Below, one piece after another: positions 22,050 to 34,390 of a stretch of DNA of 64,000 nt. The translations under genes were made by a program, and so were the position numbers. The notes under the pieces are model-generated. The model did not search any database and was not told where the DNA came from. It saw nothing but the letters and a program-made list of their open reading frames with translations. How positions within the stretch are numbered: the stretch's first letter is position 1; each line of letters begins with the position of its first letter. This DNA comes from Hevea brasiliensis. Its lineage: Eukaryota; Streptophyta; Magnoliopsida; Malpighiales; Euphorbiaceae. The stretch spans positions 72,774,992 to 72,838,991 of the forward strand of contig NC_079498.1 of the NCBI RefSeq assembly GCF_030052815.1. Reading direction: 5' to 3'.

Positions 22050-25000
22050 TGTCACACCTTAACCCTCTGTAAGGCATAACATGATCCCGTAGAATACCTA
22101 ATGAACTACCGAACTTCACCTACCGATAACTCATTAAGTACCCTACAAGGGATTTTAAAACAATTTTCTTATTTTTGATAAGTGGTGAGCATTTTCTAAT
22201 AAGTACTTAAAACATTTAGTTAAAATTAAAACTAGTTAATATTTTTGGTCCATTTTAGTTTTCCGCAAATTCTATAAAAATTTTGACAGAGTTTCCTCTG
22301 TATTTTGAGAAAACCATTCTTCAAATACCTGTTAAAAGCACTTCTAAAAGTTTTTCTCAACCACTACTTCGGTTTCACAATCAAACTCAATCAATTTCAC
22401 GATCGTTTCAACAAATTTCTCAAGTTCAAAATTCAATAGTCCTCAAGGTACAGTCAATCAATTTCATACATTCATATTTCTTTAAAGATAAACAATTTAT
22501 ATATACATCATACAAAAATTTACATTAAGAAAATCCAAACTAAAGTTTATTACAAATTTTATACAGATTTTGTACAAGCTGCTCAAAACCCATCTTCACA
22601 TGTCCATACATTTCTGTGCATTACATACATCAAAATAAATATTTACGATCAGGGTATAAATTATACCCGATAGCTTCAAAGCAAAACGATCCTCAATCCT
22701 CAAGACTCGATCTCACGCTCCTCTAGCCTCAGATTCGCAAATGATAGAAGCTATCACGAGTACTAGGACTCGATGTGCACAACATACTAAAATAATCTTT
22801 ATGCAAAACTTAAATCACATTTATTCAAAAATTTGACTAAACATGAGCATTAAACACAAAACATAAATTATGAGATTTTAATGCAAACCATGTTCATTTC
22901 GAAGTATTCAAACAAATTTCATAAAACCCACAGTTACATCACACCATTCGAAACAAATAGAATCTCAATAGCCAGAGGCTAAAGAGAAATCACATCACAA
23001 GGCTAGCTAGCTCAAATATATGGATATCCATTCACATCCTCTTCTACTGGCACACCTCAACACTTCTCCAGAGAAGGAATCAAAATTCGAAACTGATTAC
23101 CCCCACTAGTCATGCTAGTGAGGTGTTCAAATATATGGTCATGACACTGTGGTTTCAAAACTTATCTTAACAATTTGCTAAACATTGTTATTTCAAATAT
23201 ACACAATAACTTTCACAGTTTAAATCAAAACATCATAAATAATGTCACAAATAAACTTTCAACAATTCTAAGCAAAAGTAAAATATATTTTTCATTCACT
23301 TTATCAATGAATTTTAAAGCATAGTGATGTTGTGCATAAACCTCAAACGAGTCGCCTGTTGGCCTTGACTTGACTCCTCGAGTTCTGTCCCAGTATTCTT
23401 TTCCACTGAAACACGTAATTTTTACAATGTTTCAGTACTAGAACTTAAAATAAATCCAAAATAAACTTAGCTTCACATTTACCTAGCTCTAACGTGTTAA
23501 ATTCGACGTTCTCGAAATTTTGTGTTTCGGGTTACTATTCACTGCACTATTCAAATCAAATTATTTACTTTCTAAGGCTTAATAGGTATGGGAACTCCAA
23601 CTTCACCCACATACCACATTTTGGTCACCAAATTTGTTGGTTTTGGTCATTTTCTCAAAGCTTAGGTCATTTTGGCAAAATTGCCAATTTTCGGTTTTGG
23701 TGCTCTTAGTTGCACTGTTCCATTGGTCGATCTACTGTTGGAATTTGACAAAACTTCCTTCATAGAAAATGTTCCTTATTGTCTTAAGTGTATTCTCATT
23801 TTTGGATCACCTCAATCGGAGTTTTGTAACTCAAGTTATGGCCAAAATACAATTACTGTTCACGTGCACTATTCATGCTGAGATTTTGGGTTCTGGCAGA
23901 TTTTGATCCAACTTTGGTCAGTAATTTGATTAAGTTAAATTCATAATTTGGTCTAACTTTCTTCATATGAAATGTTCTTCTGTGTCTTAGGTTTTCATCG
24001 GTTCAAGAATCGCCTCAATCAGAGTTTTGTAGAGAGAGTTATAACCATTCAAACATTACTGTCCAAATGGAAATTTGCAGAATCGCAGGTTTGGAAACTC
24101 AACTTTGCTCAATAATTTGAATGGGTTAATGGCCTAATTTGGGTTTGTGTTCTTCATGAAAGTTTTAAGTCTATATTTTATCTAATTTCTGGAAAAATTT
24201 CAGGGCAATTTGACCTGTTTAGCTCGAGTTATGACCAAATGAACAGCCATCGTTCATTTGGTCGATGCAAGAGTACCGCTTCTCATTTCACTTTGGTCAA
24301 TTGGTTCACCCAGTTTTGGTTAGTTTTTGGGCATGGTTCCTTAATGAAAATTGTGCTCTTTTATGTCTATTTTCATCTCTAATTGGTTGCATATTAATTG
24401 GACTTGTAAAATTTGAGTTTTGGTCCTTCAAAGTGGGTTTGATCATGCTGCCAGCAGCATGACCATTGGACCTACGAATTTGGTTTTCATTTTCACAATT
24501 TCCACACATCTCCTTTGGTCATTATTGACCATTTTTCAGTTCACAAGTGGTCAAAGATATCATTTATGCATTTCTTCAAAATTTGGTTCACAAACCCTAA
24601 GTCCCAAAATCCTAACTTACAAAATTATTGTATTTAACTACATTTATGCATCTCCATCCTACTACCATACTCATACAAACTTACTAACACCTTTAATTCA
24701 TTCAAAATACATCAAACTTTTCTACATCCATGGCTGGCCGAAAAATTCAGTTTGTCCTTCCCCATATTTTTATTCCATTTTAACACATTACAAGCTAATT
24801 CAACAACTAATGATGCATTAAAAATGGAAAGTAACAAGTTGACATGCTCACTTCTCTTAAATCCTCAAAACCCTATCTTTAGCTCCTCTTTCTTCTTGAA
24901 ATTCTCTTCTCAAGTTGCAACTACAAGCTTTAATGAAGTTCTTATGAGAGTTATTAAGGTTGGGTAATGAAAAATTAAGCTTAAAGGTAAGCTCAAATGA

Positions 25001-25700
25001 AAAGCTTTCATGGAGGATCTATGGAAGAGGGGAGGCGGCAACAAGAGAAGAAGAAGAAGGATTTTCTAATTTTTTTTTTCTTTTGTTTCCTTTATTTATT
25101 TAGGCTTAGGGAAGACCATAAAAAAAATCTAATTTAATAAATATTTAATTAATTCTTTTATGACATCATCTTTGACTTTTCTAACTTCTTTCTTTTTTTT
25201 CTATTTATTTTTTTCTATTAGTTCTTTAATTTAATTCTTGATTCCGAAATTTTCTTTTCTCCGTTTTTATTTGTGATTAGGTCGAGTCACTCGTGGTCCT
25301 CGCTGTTCATCCCGGTTTGTAAATAATCTAATATTTCTTCCGGCTCCCTGACCTAATTATTTGACTGGCTTAACAGTTCTTTTTCGTGATTTTCTCTTTT
25401 CCACTGTGTTCATAAGGGTCCTAAGGACCGCAACGTCACTTTTTACGGTTCAAAATTTGAGTTTAAAATGACTTCGCAGTCATTCCCAAGGAGGTCACTC
25501 ATCGCTGTGACTCTCGGCTCGTTTAACCTCTTATGTTTTATTTTTCTTATTTATAGTTAACTAATTAAACATTACTAATTATTTATGTTTATGGCTTCTC
25601 AAGTTGTCTTAAGTGTGGCCCTAATCCCAATAATTGTCCGGACCGACACTGGTCACCGGAACAATGAAATATACTAGGCTATACCAATAGGGGTGTTACA
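22050..25700 (-). repeat. B 3' LTR
   Basis: Starts TGTCACACCTTAACCC and ends GGGTGTTACA on the plus strand, directly beside the polypurine tract. Against the right LTR it carries locally scrambled tracts at about 22690-22775, 24246-24276 and 25276-25308, while the sequence between them is nearly identical. Confidence 0.95.
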
Positions 25701-25722
25701 ATTCTCCCCCCCCCCCCCCTTA
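25701..25722 (-). promoter_or_regulatory. B polypurine tract
   Basis: On the minus strand a G-run of 14 followed by AGAAT abuts the 3' LTR, the position where plus-strand DNA synthesis starts. The C-run spans 25706-25719 on the plus strand. Its length may be unreliable because it is a homopolymer. Confidence 0.8.
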
Positions 25723-25754
25723 AAATAAATTTCGTCTCGAAATTTTACCTGGTA

Positions 25755-26930
25755 TCAATCTCTGAACAGCTGTGGGTGCTGTCTCCTCATGTCCTCTTCT
25801 CGTTCCCAAGTAGCCTCCTGGCCCGAATGATGGTTCCACAGCACTTTTACCAACGGTATCTGCGTGGGTCGTCGCTTCACCTCATAAGCCAGAATCTCTA
25901 TGGGTTCTTCTTCATATGTGAGGTCTGGATTTACTTCAATTTCCTCTACTGGTAGTACATGAGATGGGTCTGATCGATACCTCCTCAACATAGACACATG
26001 GAAGACATTATGTATCTTTTCCAACTCTGGAGGTAGTGCCAACCGATATGCCAAAGGACCCACTCTTTCCAGAACCTCATATGGCCCAATGAAACGAGGA
26101 CTCAGTTTCCCCTTTCTGCTGAATCTCATAATTCTCCTCCAAGGAGAAACCTTGAGAAATACTTTCTCACCCACTGCATACTCAATATCCCTTCTTTTCA
26201 AATTAATGTAGGACTTCTGACAGTCTGATGCAGCTTTAAGTCGATCTCGGATCACTCTGATCTTCTCCTCAGTTTGCTGAACAATTTCGGGTCCAATCAT
26301 CTTTCTTTCACCCACGTCATCCCAACACAACGGGGTTCTACATTTTCTGCCATACAAAGCTTCATATGGAGGCATCCTAATGCTTGATTGGTAGCTATTG
26401 TTGTAAGTAAACTCAATCAAAGGCAAGTGTGTATCCCAACTGCCCTCAAACTCAATCACACAAGCCCGTAGCATGTCCTCCAAGATCTGAATTACCCTCT
26501 CAGACTGGCCATCTGTCTGTGGATGGAATGCAGTACTGAAGTTCAATCTAGTTCCTAGGGCTCTCTGAAGACTACCCCAGAATCTAGAAGTGAACCTAGG
26601 ATCTCTGTCTGACACGATGGATACTGGCACTCCATGCAGTCTCACAATCTCATCAATGTATAACTTGGCCAATCTTTCTAAACTGTAGTCCATTCGAACT
26701 GGCATAAAATGAGCAGATTTAGTCAGTCTGTCAACAATGACCCAAACTGCGTCATGACTTTTCTGTGTCCTCGGAAGTCCCATCACAAAATCCATCGTTA
26801 TTCTCTCCCATTTCCATTCTGGTACTGGTAGTGGATGTAATAACCGAGCGGGTACTTGATGCTCTGCCTTTACTTGCTGACAAGTCAGGCATTTGGATAC
26901 AAATTCTGCTACATTCCTTTTCATACCCAT
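25755..26930 (-). CDS. B integrase core and chromodomain
   Basis: This 391-residue frame is the downstream continuation of pol after a UGA. It holds the second half of the HHCC zinc site (CLTC, residues 14-17), the catalytic triad D47, D108 (in SDRDPRFTS) and E144 (in QSERVIQ), which gives the D-35-E spacing, the GPY/F module (FIGPYEVLERVGP), HNVFHVSMLRRY and a C-terminal chromodomain ending WNHHSGQEATWERE. Chromodomains direct insertion of these elements towards marked chromatin. There is no intron after QSERVIQ, unlike element C. The Met start is only a convenient one; the true protein is part of the polyprotein. Confidence 0.92.
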   Translation of the reverse strand: MGMKRNVAEFVSKCLTCQQVKAEHQVPARLLHPLPVPEWKWERITMDFVMGLPRTQKSHDAVWVIVDRLTKSAHFMPVRMDYSLERLAKLYIDEIVRLHGVPVSIVSDRDPRFTSRFWGSLQRALGTRLNFSTAFHPQTDGQSERVIQILEDMLRACVIEFEGSWDTHLPLIEFTYNNSYQSSIRMPPYEALYGRKCRTPLCWDDVGERKMIGPEIVQQTEEKIRVIRDRLKAASDCQKSYINLKRRDIEYAVGEKVFLKVSPWRRIMRFSRKGKLSPRFIGPYEVLERVGPLAYRLALPPELEKIHNVFHVSMLRRYRSDPSHVLPVEEIEVNPDLTYEEEPIEILAYEVKRRPTQIPLVKVLWNHHSGQEATWEREEDMRRQHPQLFRD

Positions 26931-26933
26931 CCA

Positions 26934-28740
26934 TCAGTAATGCTCCTTTAGCCCTCTATACATTTTTGTGCCACCAGGGTGCATGGCAAAAGGAGACTCA
27001 TGTGCTTCCTTCAAAATGATCTGCCTCAAATCAACATCATTAGGAACACACATTCTGCCCTGGTGTAGCAATAGACCATCATCTCTGATTGAGAATTCTG
27101 GTTTCTTGCCCTGTCGAACTTCTTCCATCAACTTCTGATACTTCTGATCATTCTGAGCAGCCATTCTGATCTGATCAATTAACACTGGCTGTACATGCCA
27201 TGCAACTGCTGTCTGCCCATCATCATTAATCTCTAAGCTGGCATGTAATGATCTCAATTCATGTACCAAAGATAAAGGAGTAACCCGTAGACTTGCCATA
27301 GTCTTGCGACTTAAGGCGTCAGCCACAACATTAGCTTTCCCTGGCTGATAGTCTATCAGACAATCATAGTCTTTTATCAACTCTAACCATCTCCTCTGTC
27401 TCAAATTCAGCTCTTTCTGGGTGCCCAAATACTTCAAACTCTTATAATCTGTGCAGATGTAACACTTCTCCCCATACAAATAATGTCTCCAGATCTTAAG
27501 AGCAAATACAATTGCTGCAAGCTCCAAATCATGTGTCGGATAATTCCTCTCATGCGGTTTTAGCTGGCGTGATGCATAGGCAATGACATTTCGATCTTGC
27601 ATCAACACACAACCAAACCCGTTGTGAGAAGCATCGCTATAAATGGTATATTCTTTACCTGGTGTAGGTAAAGTCAAGACTGGAGCCTCAGTCAAACATC
27701 TTTTCAATTCATCAAAACTTTGCTGGCATTTGTCCATCCACTGAAATTTCACATCCTTTCTAAGCAACTTGGTCAATAGAGATGCCAACATCGAGAATCC
27801 CTTCACAAACAGACGGTAGTATCCAGCTAAACCCAGAAAACTGCGAATCTCTGTGACATTTCTGGGTGGCCTCCAATTAAGGATAGCTTCAATCTTACTT
27901 GGATCTACCTTAATGCCCTCTTCTGATACTACATGCCCCAAGAAAGATATTTCCTTCAGCCAAAATTCACACTTCGACAATTTGGCATATAGTTGTTTCT
28001 CTCTCAAAGTCTCAAAGATAATCCGCAGATGTTTATCATGCTCTTCTGCATTCCTCGAATAGACCAATATATCATCTATGAATACCACAACAAACTGGTC
28101 GAGGTATGGTCTGAAGATAGTGTTCATCAGATCCATAAAAGCAGTCGGAGCATTAGTTAACCTGAATGGCATGACTAGGAATTCATAATGGCCATAGCGG
28201 GTTCTGAAGGCAGTTTTAGCAATACTCTGTTCTTGTACTTTCAGCTGATAATAACCTGATCTCAGGTCAGTTTTAGAGAATACAGATGCACCCCTCAACT
28301 GATCAAACAAGTCATCAATACAAGGTAATGGATATATGTTCTTTATTGTCACCTTATTCAACTGCCGATGATCAATACACAAGCGGAGAGTGCCATCTTT
28401 CTTCTTTCCAAACAACACTGGCGCTCCCCAAGGTGACACACTAGGGCGGATAAAGCCCTTGTCAAGCAATTCTTGCAACTGCACTTTCAATTCTTTCAAT
28501 TCTGCAGGTGCCATTCTATATGGCGTTATGGAGATTGGGTCCACACCAGGCATAACATCAATTTCAAACTGCACCTCTCTTTCTGGAGGTAATCCTGGCA
28601 ATTCATCAGGAAACACATCCGGAAAGTCACATACCGTAGGGATGTCCCTTAGTGCTGGACTCCCCACTTGGGTGTCTATCACATGTGCCAAGTATGCTTC
28701 ACACCCCTTTCTGATCATTCTTCTGGCTAGTGCAAATTAA
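26934..28740 (-). CDS. B reverse transcriptase and RNase H
   Basis: A 594-residue open frame from the Met at 28718. Order: linker [15 protein letters not shown] fingers with [17 protein letters not shown] (106-121), catalytic FIDD (213-216), RNase H with SDASHNG (361-367, likely catalytic D362, E399, D424), and the start of integrase with the [10 protein letters not shown] zinc-site histidines. It ends at a UGA in GLKEHY* where relatives have Trp, so a single TGG-to-TGA change separates it from the integrase frame at 26930. Odd residues are VLFGKKK (usually VLFV) and MPFRLTNAP (usually MPFGL). The upstream edge is blurred by the scrambled protease region. Confidence 0.93.
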
Positions 28741-29461
28741 ATGATGTTTGATGGCGATAAATGCCTCTCCCCGTATTACCACATCGCCATATAGGGAGAC
28801 CAAAAGTGACATCTTCAATCTACAGATAATCATGGCATGATGCCCGCTAACCAATCCATGCCCAAGATAATATCATACTCTCAAGGGCATTTCAATCAAG
28901 TCCGATAGGAAAACATGTCCTTGGATCACCAAAGGATCTCTATAAATTCGTTGACCGGACCTCTTGTCCTAACGGACTAGTTACTAGCACTTCAAAACCC
29001 ATTTGCACACATGGAATGCAAGTGAACCGACTATGCTAGCACTAACATATGAATGGGTTGAACCCGATCAAATAATACAAATACTTCTTGATCGTGAGAT
29101 AGAGAATGTACTAGCTACCACATCAAGTCTCACCTCTTCTCATTGTTTCATCGTAGACTCTGGCCGACGCACTTCCTTGTGCAGATCGACCAATCGTGTT
29201 CTCGATCGCTCAAGCAAGCCTCTACCTCTGCCTCTTCCTCCGCCAAATGATCGTGAACCTTTGGGAGTAGGACTCAATAGATCCTCGGCGAGTAGGAGCC
29301 GACCATATCTCGAGCACTAGTACGCCTCTTGCTAAATGACCCTTGCCTCCGCAGCTAAAGCATGCTCAGGGCCCAATAACACTCCCCATGAATCTTGCCA
29401 CAAGTCTCACAGGTGGGCGTAATGTGAACCCTCGCTGATCACGACTGCACCTAGGGGGTCT
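28741..29461 (-). pseudogene. B zinc knuckles and protease, scrambled
   Basis: Relatives encode two zinc knuckles and the aspartic protease here. Matching pieces survive in different frames: a CETCGKIHG-like knuckle near 29400, a DPGS-like active site near 29078 shifted by one missing base, and ILGMDWL near 28865. Compared with A2 at 20700-21420 there are many tiny substitutions and 1-3 base losses, several turning CAG or CTG words into CG-containing ones. The element on each side is almost intact, so either this tract decayed oddly fast or the consensus is wrong here. Confidence 0.75.
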
Positions 29462-30364
29462 CTATCCAGAAAATCTGCCTCTGCCAAATCTGCCACCTCG
29501 ACCCCTGCTGGGTCCACTAAACTTCTTTTTCTTTCCGGAGGTAGCACCAGAACTCTGCTCAACTGATTTTTCCCCCTTGTCTTTTTCTAATTTTTCGGCT
29601 TTTTCCTTCACTGGGGTTGCTTCTGCTTCAACTTTCTCCAGTTCAAGTGCTTGATACATAAGCTCTGAGAAGTTGCTGTGTCGAAATCCCACAACTTGCA
29701 TCCTTATGCTGGGCTTCAAACCCGTCTCAAATCTCTTGCACCTTGCCTTACTGGTAGTAAGAAGACTTTCCGCATAGTGACTCAGGCGGGAGAACTCCCT
29801 CTCATACTCTGCCACTGATTGATTTCTTTGTTTCAAACTAAAAAATTCTTGCAACTTCTGATCAACATATGCGTCTGGGATGTATTTCTGTCTGAACTCT
29901 CTGATGAAGTCATCCCAAGTCAGCACTGGTGGTTCAACCAAGCTGTGGGGGATGGTCTTCCACCAATCATACGCATCCCCTTGCAGTAGCGACATAGAGT
30001 ATTCAAACTTCAATTCATCTTGGCAGTGCAGTTTCTTAAACACTCTGTCCATTCTTTCAAGCCATTGCTCTGCCTCTAAAGGGTCCACTATACCCTTAAA
30101 TTCTGCAGCCCCATACTTTAGTAATTTATCATATTGTCTGGCTGGAGGCAGTGGTTGTGCCACAGGTGGTTGGGGTGGAGCTTGAGTAGGCATTCCCCCA
30201 GCCATTTGCTGAAACATCGCAGCCATCTGCTGTGCAAATTGTGCAGGGAACTGCGGCATTTGTGGGGCTGGTGCTGCTGACCCACTGACATTCGGTAAAG
30301 CTGGGGCTTCCCCTTGTGCCTCAGCTTCAACAGACTGCTCAACTGAGCGATCCCCTTCTTCCAT
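29462..30364 (-). CDS. B gag
   Basis: A 300-residue frame starting MEEGDRSVEQSVEAEAQG. A Pro/Gln-rich N-terminus with repeated QFAQQMAAMFQQMAGG is followed by the retrotransposon gag domain: YGAAEFKG, EQWLERMDRVF, DAYDWWKT, TWDDFIREFRQKYIP, QSVAEYEREFSRLS, RCKRFETGLKP. It closes with a Lys/Glu-rich linker and an Arg/Gly-rich tail before the zinc knuckles, which are in the scrambled region to the left. Gag forms the particle that packages element RNA. The start codon lies 169 bases upstream in position from the primer site on the same strand, as in A2. Confidence 0.93.
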   Translation of the reverse strand: MEEGDRSVEQSVEAEAQGEAPALPNVSGSAAPAPQMPQFPAQFAQQMAAMFQQMAGGMPTQAPPQPPVAQPLPPARQYDKLLKYGAAEFKGIVDPLEAEQWLERMDRVFKKLHCQDELKFEYSMSLLQGDAYDWWKTIPHSLVEPPVLTWDDFIREFRQKYIPDAYVDQKLQEFFSLKQRNQSVAEYEREFSRLSHYAESLLTTSKARCKRFETGLKPSIRMQVVGFRHSNFSELMYQALELEKVEAEATPVKEKAEKLEKDKGEKSVEQSSGATSGKKKKFSGPSRGRGGRFGRGRFSG

Positions 30365-30532
30365 TTCAGGCTGAAGTTAGGGTATCTCCTAAACAAGTAA
30401 CACATGGATATTTCCCTCCGTTAGTTCATATTCATGATGTAATGCACTGTATGTAACAATTATGGACATTGAGTAGTTGTACTTAATAAAGAAATACACA
30501 AATTCACAATTTAAAACATACTTCAAAAATTT

Positions 30533-30544
30533 GCTCTGATACCA
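30533..30544 (-). promoter_or_regulatory. B primer binding site
   Basis: On the minus strand TGGTATCAGAGC lies eight bases after the 5' LTR end, complementary to initiator Met-tRNA. Identical sequence and spacing to A2. Confidence 0.92.
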
Positions 30545-30552
30545 CTAAAACA

Positions 30553-33500
30553 TGTCACACCTTAACCCTCTGTAAGGCATAACATGATCCCGTAGAATAC
30601 CTAATAAACTACCGAACTTCACCTATCGATAACTCATTAAGTACCCTACAAGGGATTTTAAAACAATTTACTTATTTTTGATAAGTGGTGAGCATTTTCT
30701 AATAAGTACTTAAAACATTTAGTTAAAATTAAAACTAGTTAATATTTTTGGTCCATTTTAGTTTTTCGCAAATTCTATAAAAATTTTGACAGAGTTTCCT
30801 CTGTATTTTGAGAAAACCGTTCATCAAATACCTGTAAAAAGCACTTCTAAAAGTTTTTCTCAACCACTACTTCGGTTTCACAATCAAACTCAATCAATTT
30901 CACGATCGTTTCAACAAATTTCTCAAGTTCAAAATTCAATAGTCCTCAAGGTACAGTCAATCAATTTCATACATTCATATTTCTTTAAAGATAAACAATT
31001 TATGTATACATCATACAAAATTTACATTAAGAAAATCCAAACTAAAGTTTATTAAAATTTTATATAGATTTTGTACAAGCTGCTCAAAACCCATCTTCAC
31101 ATGTCCATACATTTCTGTGCATTACATACATCAAAATAAATATTTACGATCAGGGTATAAATTATACCCGATAGCTTCAAAGCAAAACGATCCTCAATCT
31201 TCAGCAGCTCAGTTTGCTGCTCCTCTAGCCTCTGTATCTGCGACAGCAATAGAAGCTATCGCTGAGTACTAGGACTCAGTGATGCACAACATACTAAAAT
31301 AATCTTTATGCAAAACTTAAATCACATTTATTGAAAAATTTGACTAAACATGAGCATTAAACACAAAACATAAATTATGAGATTTTAATGCAAACCACGT
31401 TCATTTCGAAGTATTCAAACACATTTCATAAAACCCACAGTTAGATCATGCCATTCGAAACAAATAGAATCTCAATAGCCAGAGGCTAAAGAGAAATCAC
31501 ATCACAAGGCTAGCTAGCTCAAATATATGGATATCCATTCACATCCTCTTCTACTGGCACACCTCAACACTTCTCCAGAGAAGGAATCAAAATTGAATCG
31601 ACACCCCCACTAGTCATGCTAGTGAGGTGTTCAAATATATGGTCATGACACTGTGGTTTCAAAACTTATCTTAACAATTTGCTAAACATAGTTATTTCAA
31701 ATATACACAATAACTTTCACAGTTTAAATCAAAACATCATAAATAATGTCACAAATAAACTTTCAACAATTCAAAGCAAAAGTAAAATATATATTTCATT
31801 CACTTTATCAATGAATTTTAAAGCATAGTGATGTTGTGCACAAACCTCAAACGAGTCGCCTGTTGGCCTTGACTCGACTCCTCGAGTTCTGTTCCAGTAT
31901 TCTTTTCCACTGAAACACGCAATTTTTACAATGTTTTAGTACTAGAACTTAAAATAAATCCAAAATAAACTTAGCTTCACATTTACCTAGCTCTAACGTG
32001 TTAAATTCGACGTTCTCGAAATTTTGTGTTTCGAGTTAATATTCACTGCACTATTCAAGTCAAATTATTGACTTTCTAAGGCTTAATAGGTATGGGAACT
32101 CCAACTTCACCCACATACCACATTTTGGTCACCAAACTTGTTGGTTTTGGTCATTTTCTCAAAGCTTAGGTCATTTTGGCAAAATTGCCAATTTTCGGTT
32201 TTAGTGCTCTTAGTTGCACTGTTCCATTGGTCGATCTACTGTTGGAATTTGACAAAACTTCCTTCATAGAAAATGTTTCTTATTGTCTTAAGTGTATTCT
32301 CATTTTTGGATCACCTCAATCGGAGTTTTGTAACTCAAGTTATGGCCAAAATACAATTACTGTTCACGTGCACTATTTATGCTGAGATTTTGGGTTCTGG
32401 CAGATTTTGATCCAACTTTGGTCAGTAATTTGATTAAGTTAAGTTCATAATTTGGTCTAACTTTCTTCATATGAAATGTTCTCCTGTGTCTTAGGTTTCC
32501 ATCGGTTCAAGAATCGCCTAAATCGGAGTTTTGTAGAGAGAGTTATAACCATTCAAACATTACTGTCCAAATGGAAATTTGCAGAATCGCAGGTTTGGAA
32601 ACTCAACTTTGCTCAATAATTTGAATGGGTTAATGGCCTAATTTGGGTTTGTGTTCTTCATGAAAGTTTTAAGTCCATATTTTATCTAATTGCTGGAAAA
32701 ATTTCAGGGCAATTTGACCTGTTTAGCTCGAGTTATGACCAAATGAACAGTTACTATTCATTTGGTAAGTTTGGTGCAGTAGCAGCCTGCTCTCATTTCA
32801 CTTTGGTCAATTGGTTCACCCAGTTTTGGTCAGTTTTTGGGCATGGTTCCTTAATGAAAATTGTGCTCTTTTATGTCTATTTTCATCTCCAATTGGTGGC
32901 ATATTAATTGGACTTGTAAAATTTGAGTTTTGGTCCTTCAAAGTGGGTTTGGTCATACTGCCAGCAGCATGACCATTGGACCTACGAATTTGGTTTTCAT
33001 TTTCACAATTTCCACATATCTCCTTTGGTCATTATTGACCATTTTTCAGTTCACAAGTGGTCAAAGATATCATTTATGCATTTCTTCAAAATTTGGTTCA
33101 CAAACCCTAAGTCCCAAAACCCTAACTTACTAAATTATTGTATTTAACTACATTTATGCATCTCCATCCTACTACCATACTCATACAAACTTACTAACAC
33201 CTTTAATTCATTCAAAATACATCAAACTTTCCTACATCCATGGCTGGCCAAAATTTCAGTTTGTCCTTCCCCATATTTTTATTCCATTTTAACACATTAC
33301 AAGCTAATTCAACAACTAATGATGCATTAAAAATGGAAAGTAACAAGTTGACATGCTCACTTCTCTTAAATCCTCAAAACCCTATCTTTAGCTCCTCTTT
33401 CTTCTTGAAATTCTCTTCTCAAGTTGCAACTACAAGCTTTAATGAAGTTCTTATGAGAGTTATTAAGGTTGGGTAATGAAAAATTAAGCTTAAAGGTAAG

Positions 33501-34232
33501 CTTAAATGAAAAGCTTTCATGGAGGATCTATGGAAGAGGGGAGGCGGCAACAAGAGAAGAAGAAGAAGGATTTTCTAATTTTTTTTTCTTTTGTTTCCTT
33601 TATTTATTTAGGCTTAGGGAATACCATAAAAAAAATCTAATTTAATAAATATTTAATTAATTCTTTTATGACATCATCTTTGACTTTTCTAATTTCTTTC
33701 TTTTTTTTCTATTTATTTTTTTCTATTAGTTCTTTAATTTAATTCTTGATTCTGAAATTTTCTTTTCTCCATTTTTATTTGACAGTTAGGTCAGGAGTCA
33801 GCTCTCAGGGTCTATTGACCAAATTACCCCTCGCCGGTTCATCCCGGTTTGTAAATAATCCAATATTTCTTCCGACTCCCTGACCTAATTATTTGACTGG
33901 CTTAACAGTTCTTTTTCGTGATTTTCTCTTTTCCACTGTGTTCATAAGGGTCCTAAGGACCGCAACGTCACTTTTTACGGTTCGCAATTTGAGTTTAAAA
34001 CGACTTCGCAGTCTTTCCTAAGGAGGTCACTCATCGCTGTGACTCTCGGCTCGTTTAACCTCTTATGTTCTGTTTTTCTTATTTATAGTTAACTAATTAA
34101 ACATTACTAATTATTTATGTTTATGGATTCTCAAGTTGTCTTAAGTGTGGCCCTAATCCCAATAATTGTCCGGACCGACATCGGTCACCGGAACAGTGAA
34201 ATATACTAGGCTATACCAATAGGGGTGTTACA
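30553..34232 (-). repeat. B 5' LTR
   Basis: The 3680-bp copy next to the primer site. It is the cleaner of the pair over most tracts: for example its stem-loop at 31262-31279 is intact, whereas the left copy is altered in both arms. One tract near 31590-31600 is instead disordered in this copy. Acceptor-like TTTTTACAG|GTATTTG lies at 30832 on the minus strand. Confidence 0.95.
31262..31279 (-). other. LTR stem-loop (B copy)
   Basis: CTGAGTACTAGGACTCAG has six-base arms CTGAGT/ACTCAG; element-sense context is GCATCACT before and AGCGATAG after, then TTGCTGTCGCAG. Confidence 0.7.
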
Positions 34233-34237
34233 GGGCA

Positions 34238-34390
34238 AAGATGTTACAGTTAGTAATTGTCAGTGAATATTGTAATCAGAATAAGTTTTCGGATATTAGT
34301 GAATTCGAAAAGGATAAAATATAGAAAAAATTAATCTATTGGGATGTATCGTAGTAACTATACAATGTCCCAACCAATGGGATAGCAAAA
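34238..34390. other. Unassigned filler right of B
   Basis: This continues the unassigned sequence left of B (21779-22049). Similarity to A-type LTR sequence begins at about 34390, where a CTCATCTTCAA block matches LTR A2 near 16790. Confidence 0.45.

Larger units (their letters stand above)
22050..34232 (-). mobile_element. Near-complete chromovirus element B
   Basis: A full minus-strand Ty3/gypsy element, 12.2 kb, flanked by GGGCA (22045-22049 and 34233-34237). It has LTRs of 3651 and 3680 bp, primer site, gag, protease region, RT, RNase H, integrase, chromodomain and polypurine tract in the standard order. The LTRs are very similar apart from short scrambled tracts, so the insertion looks fairly young. 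Damage is limited to one UGA in pol and a disordered protease stretch. H and K are other copies of its LTR family. Confidence 0.95.

Noticed and set aside
22283..22528. Repeated open frame MTEFPLYFEKT at 22283 and 30786
   Set aside because: Matching positions in B's two LTRs, antisense to the element. It is explained by LTR duplication.
26765..30185. Several plus-strand open frames of 69-116 residues across element B
   Set aside because: They are antisense shadows of the conserved gag and pol frames.
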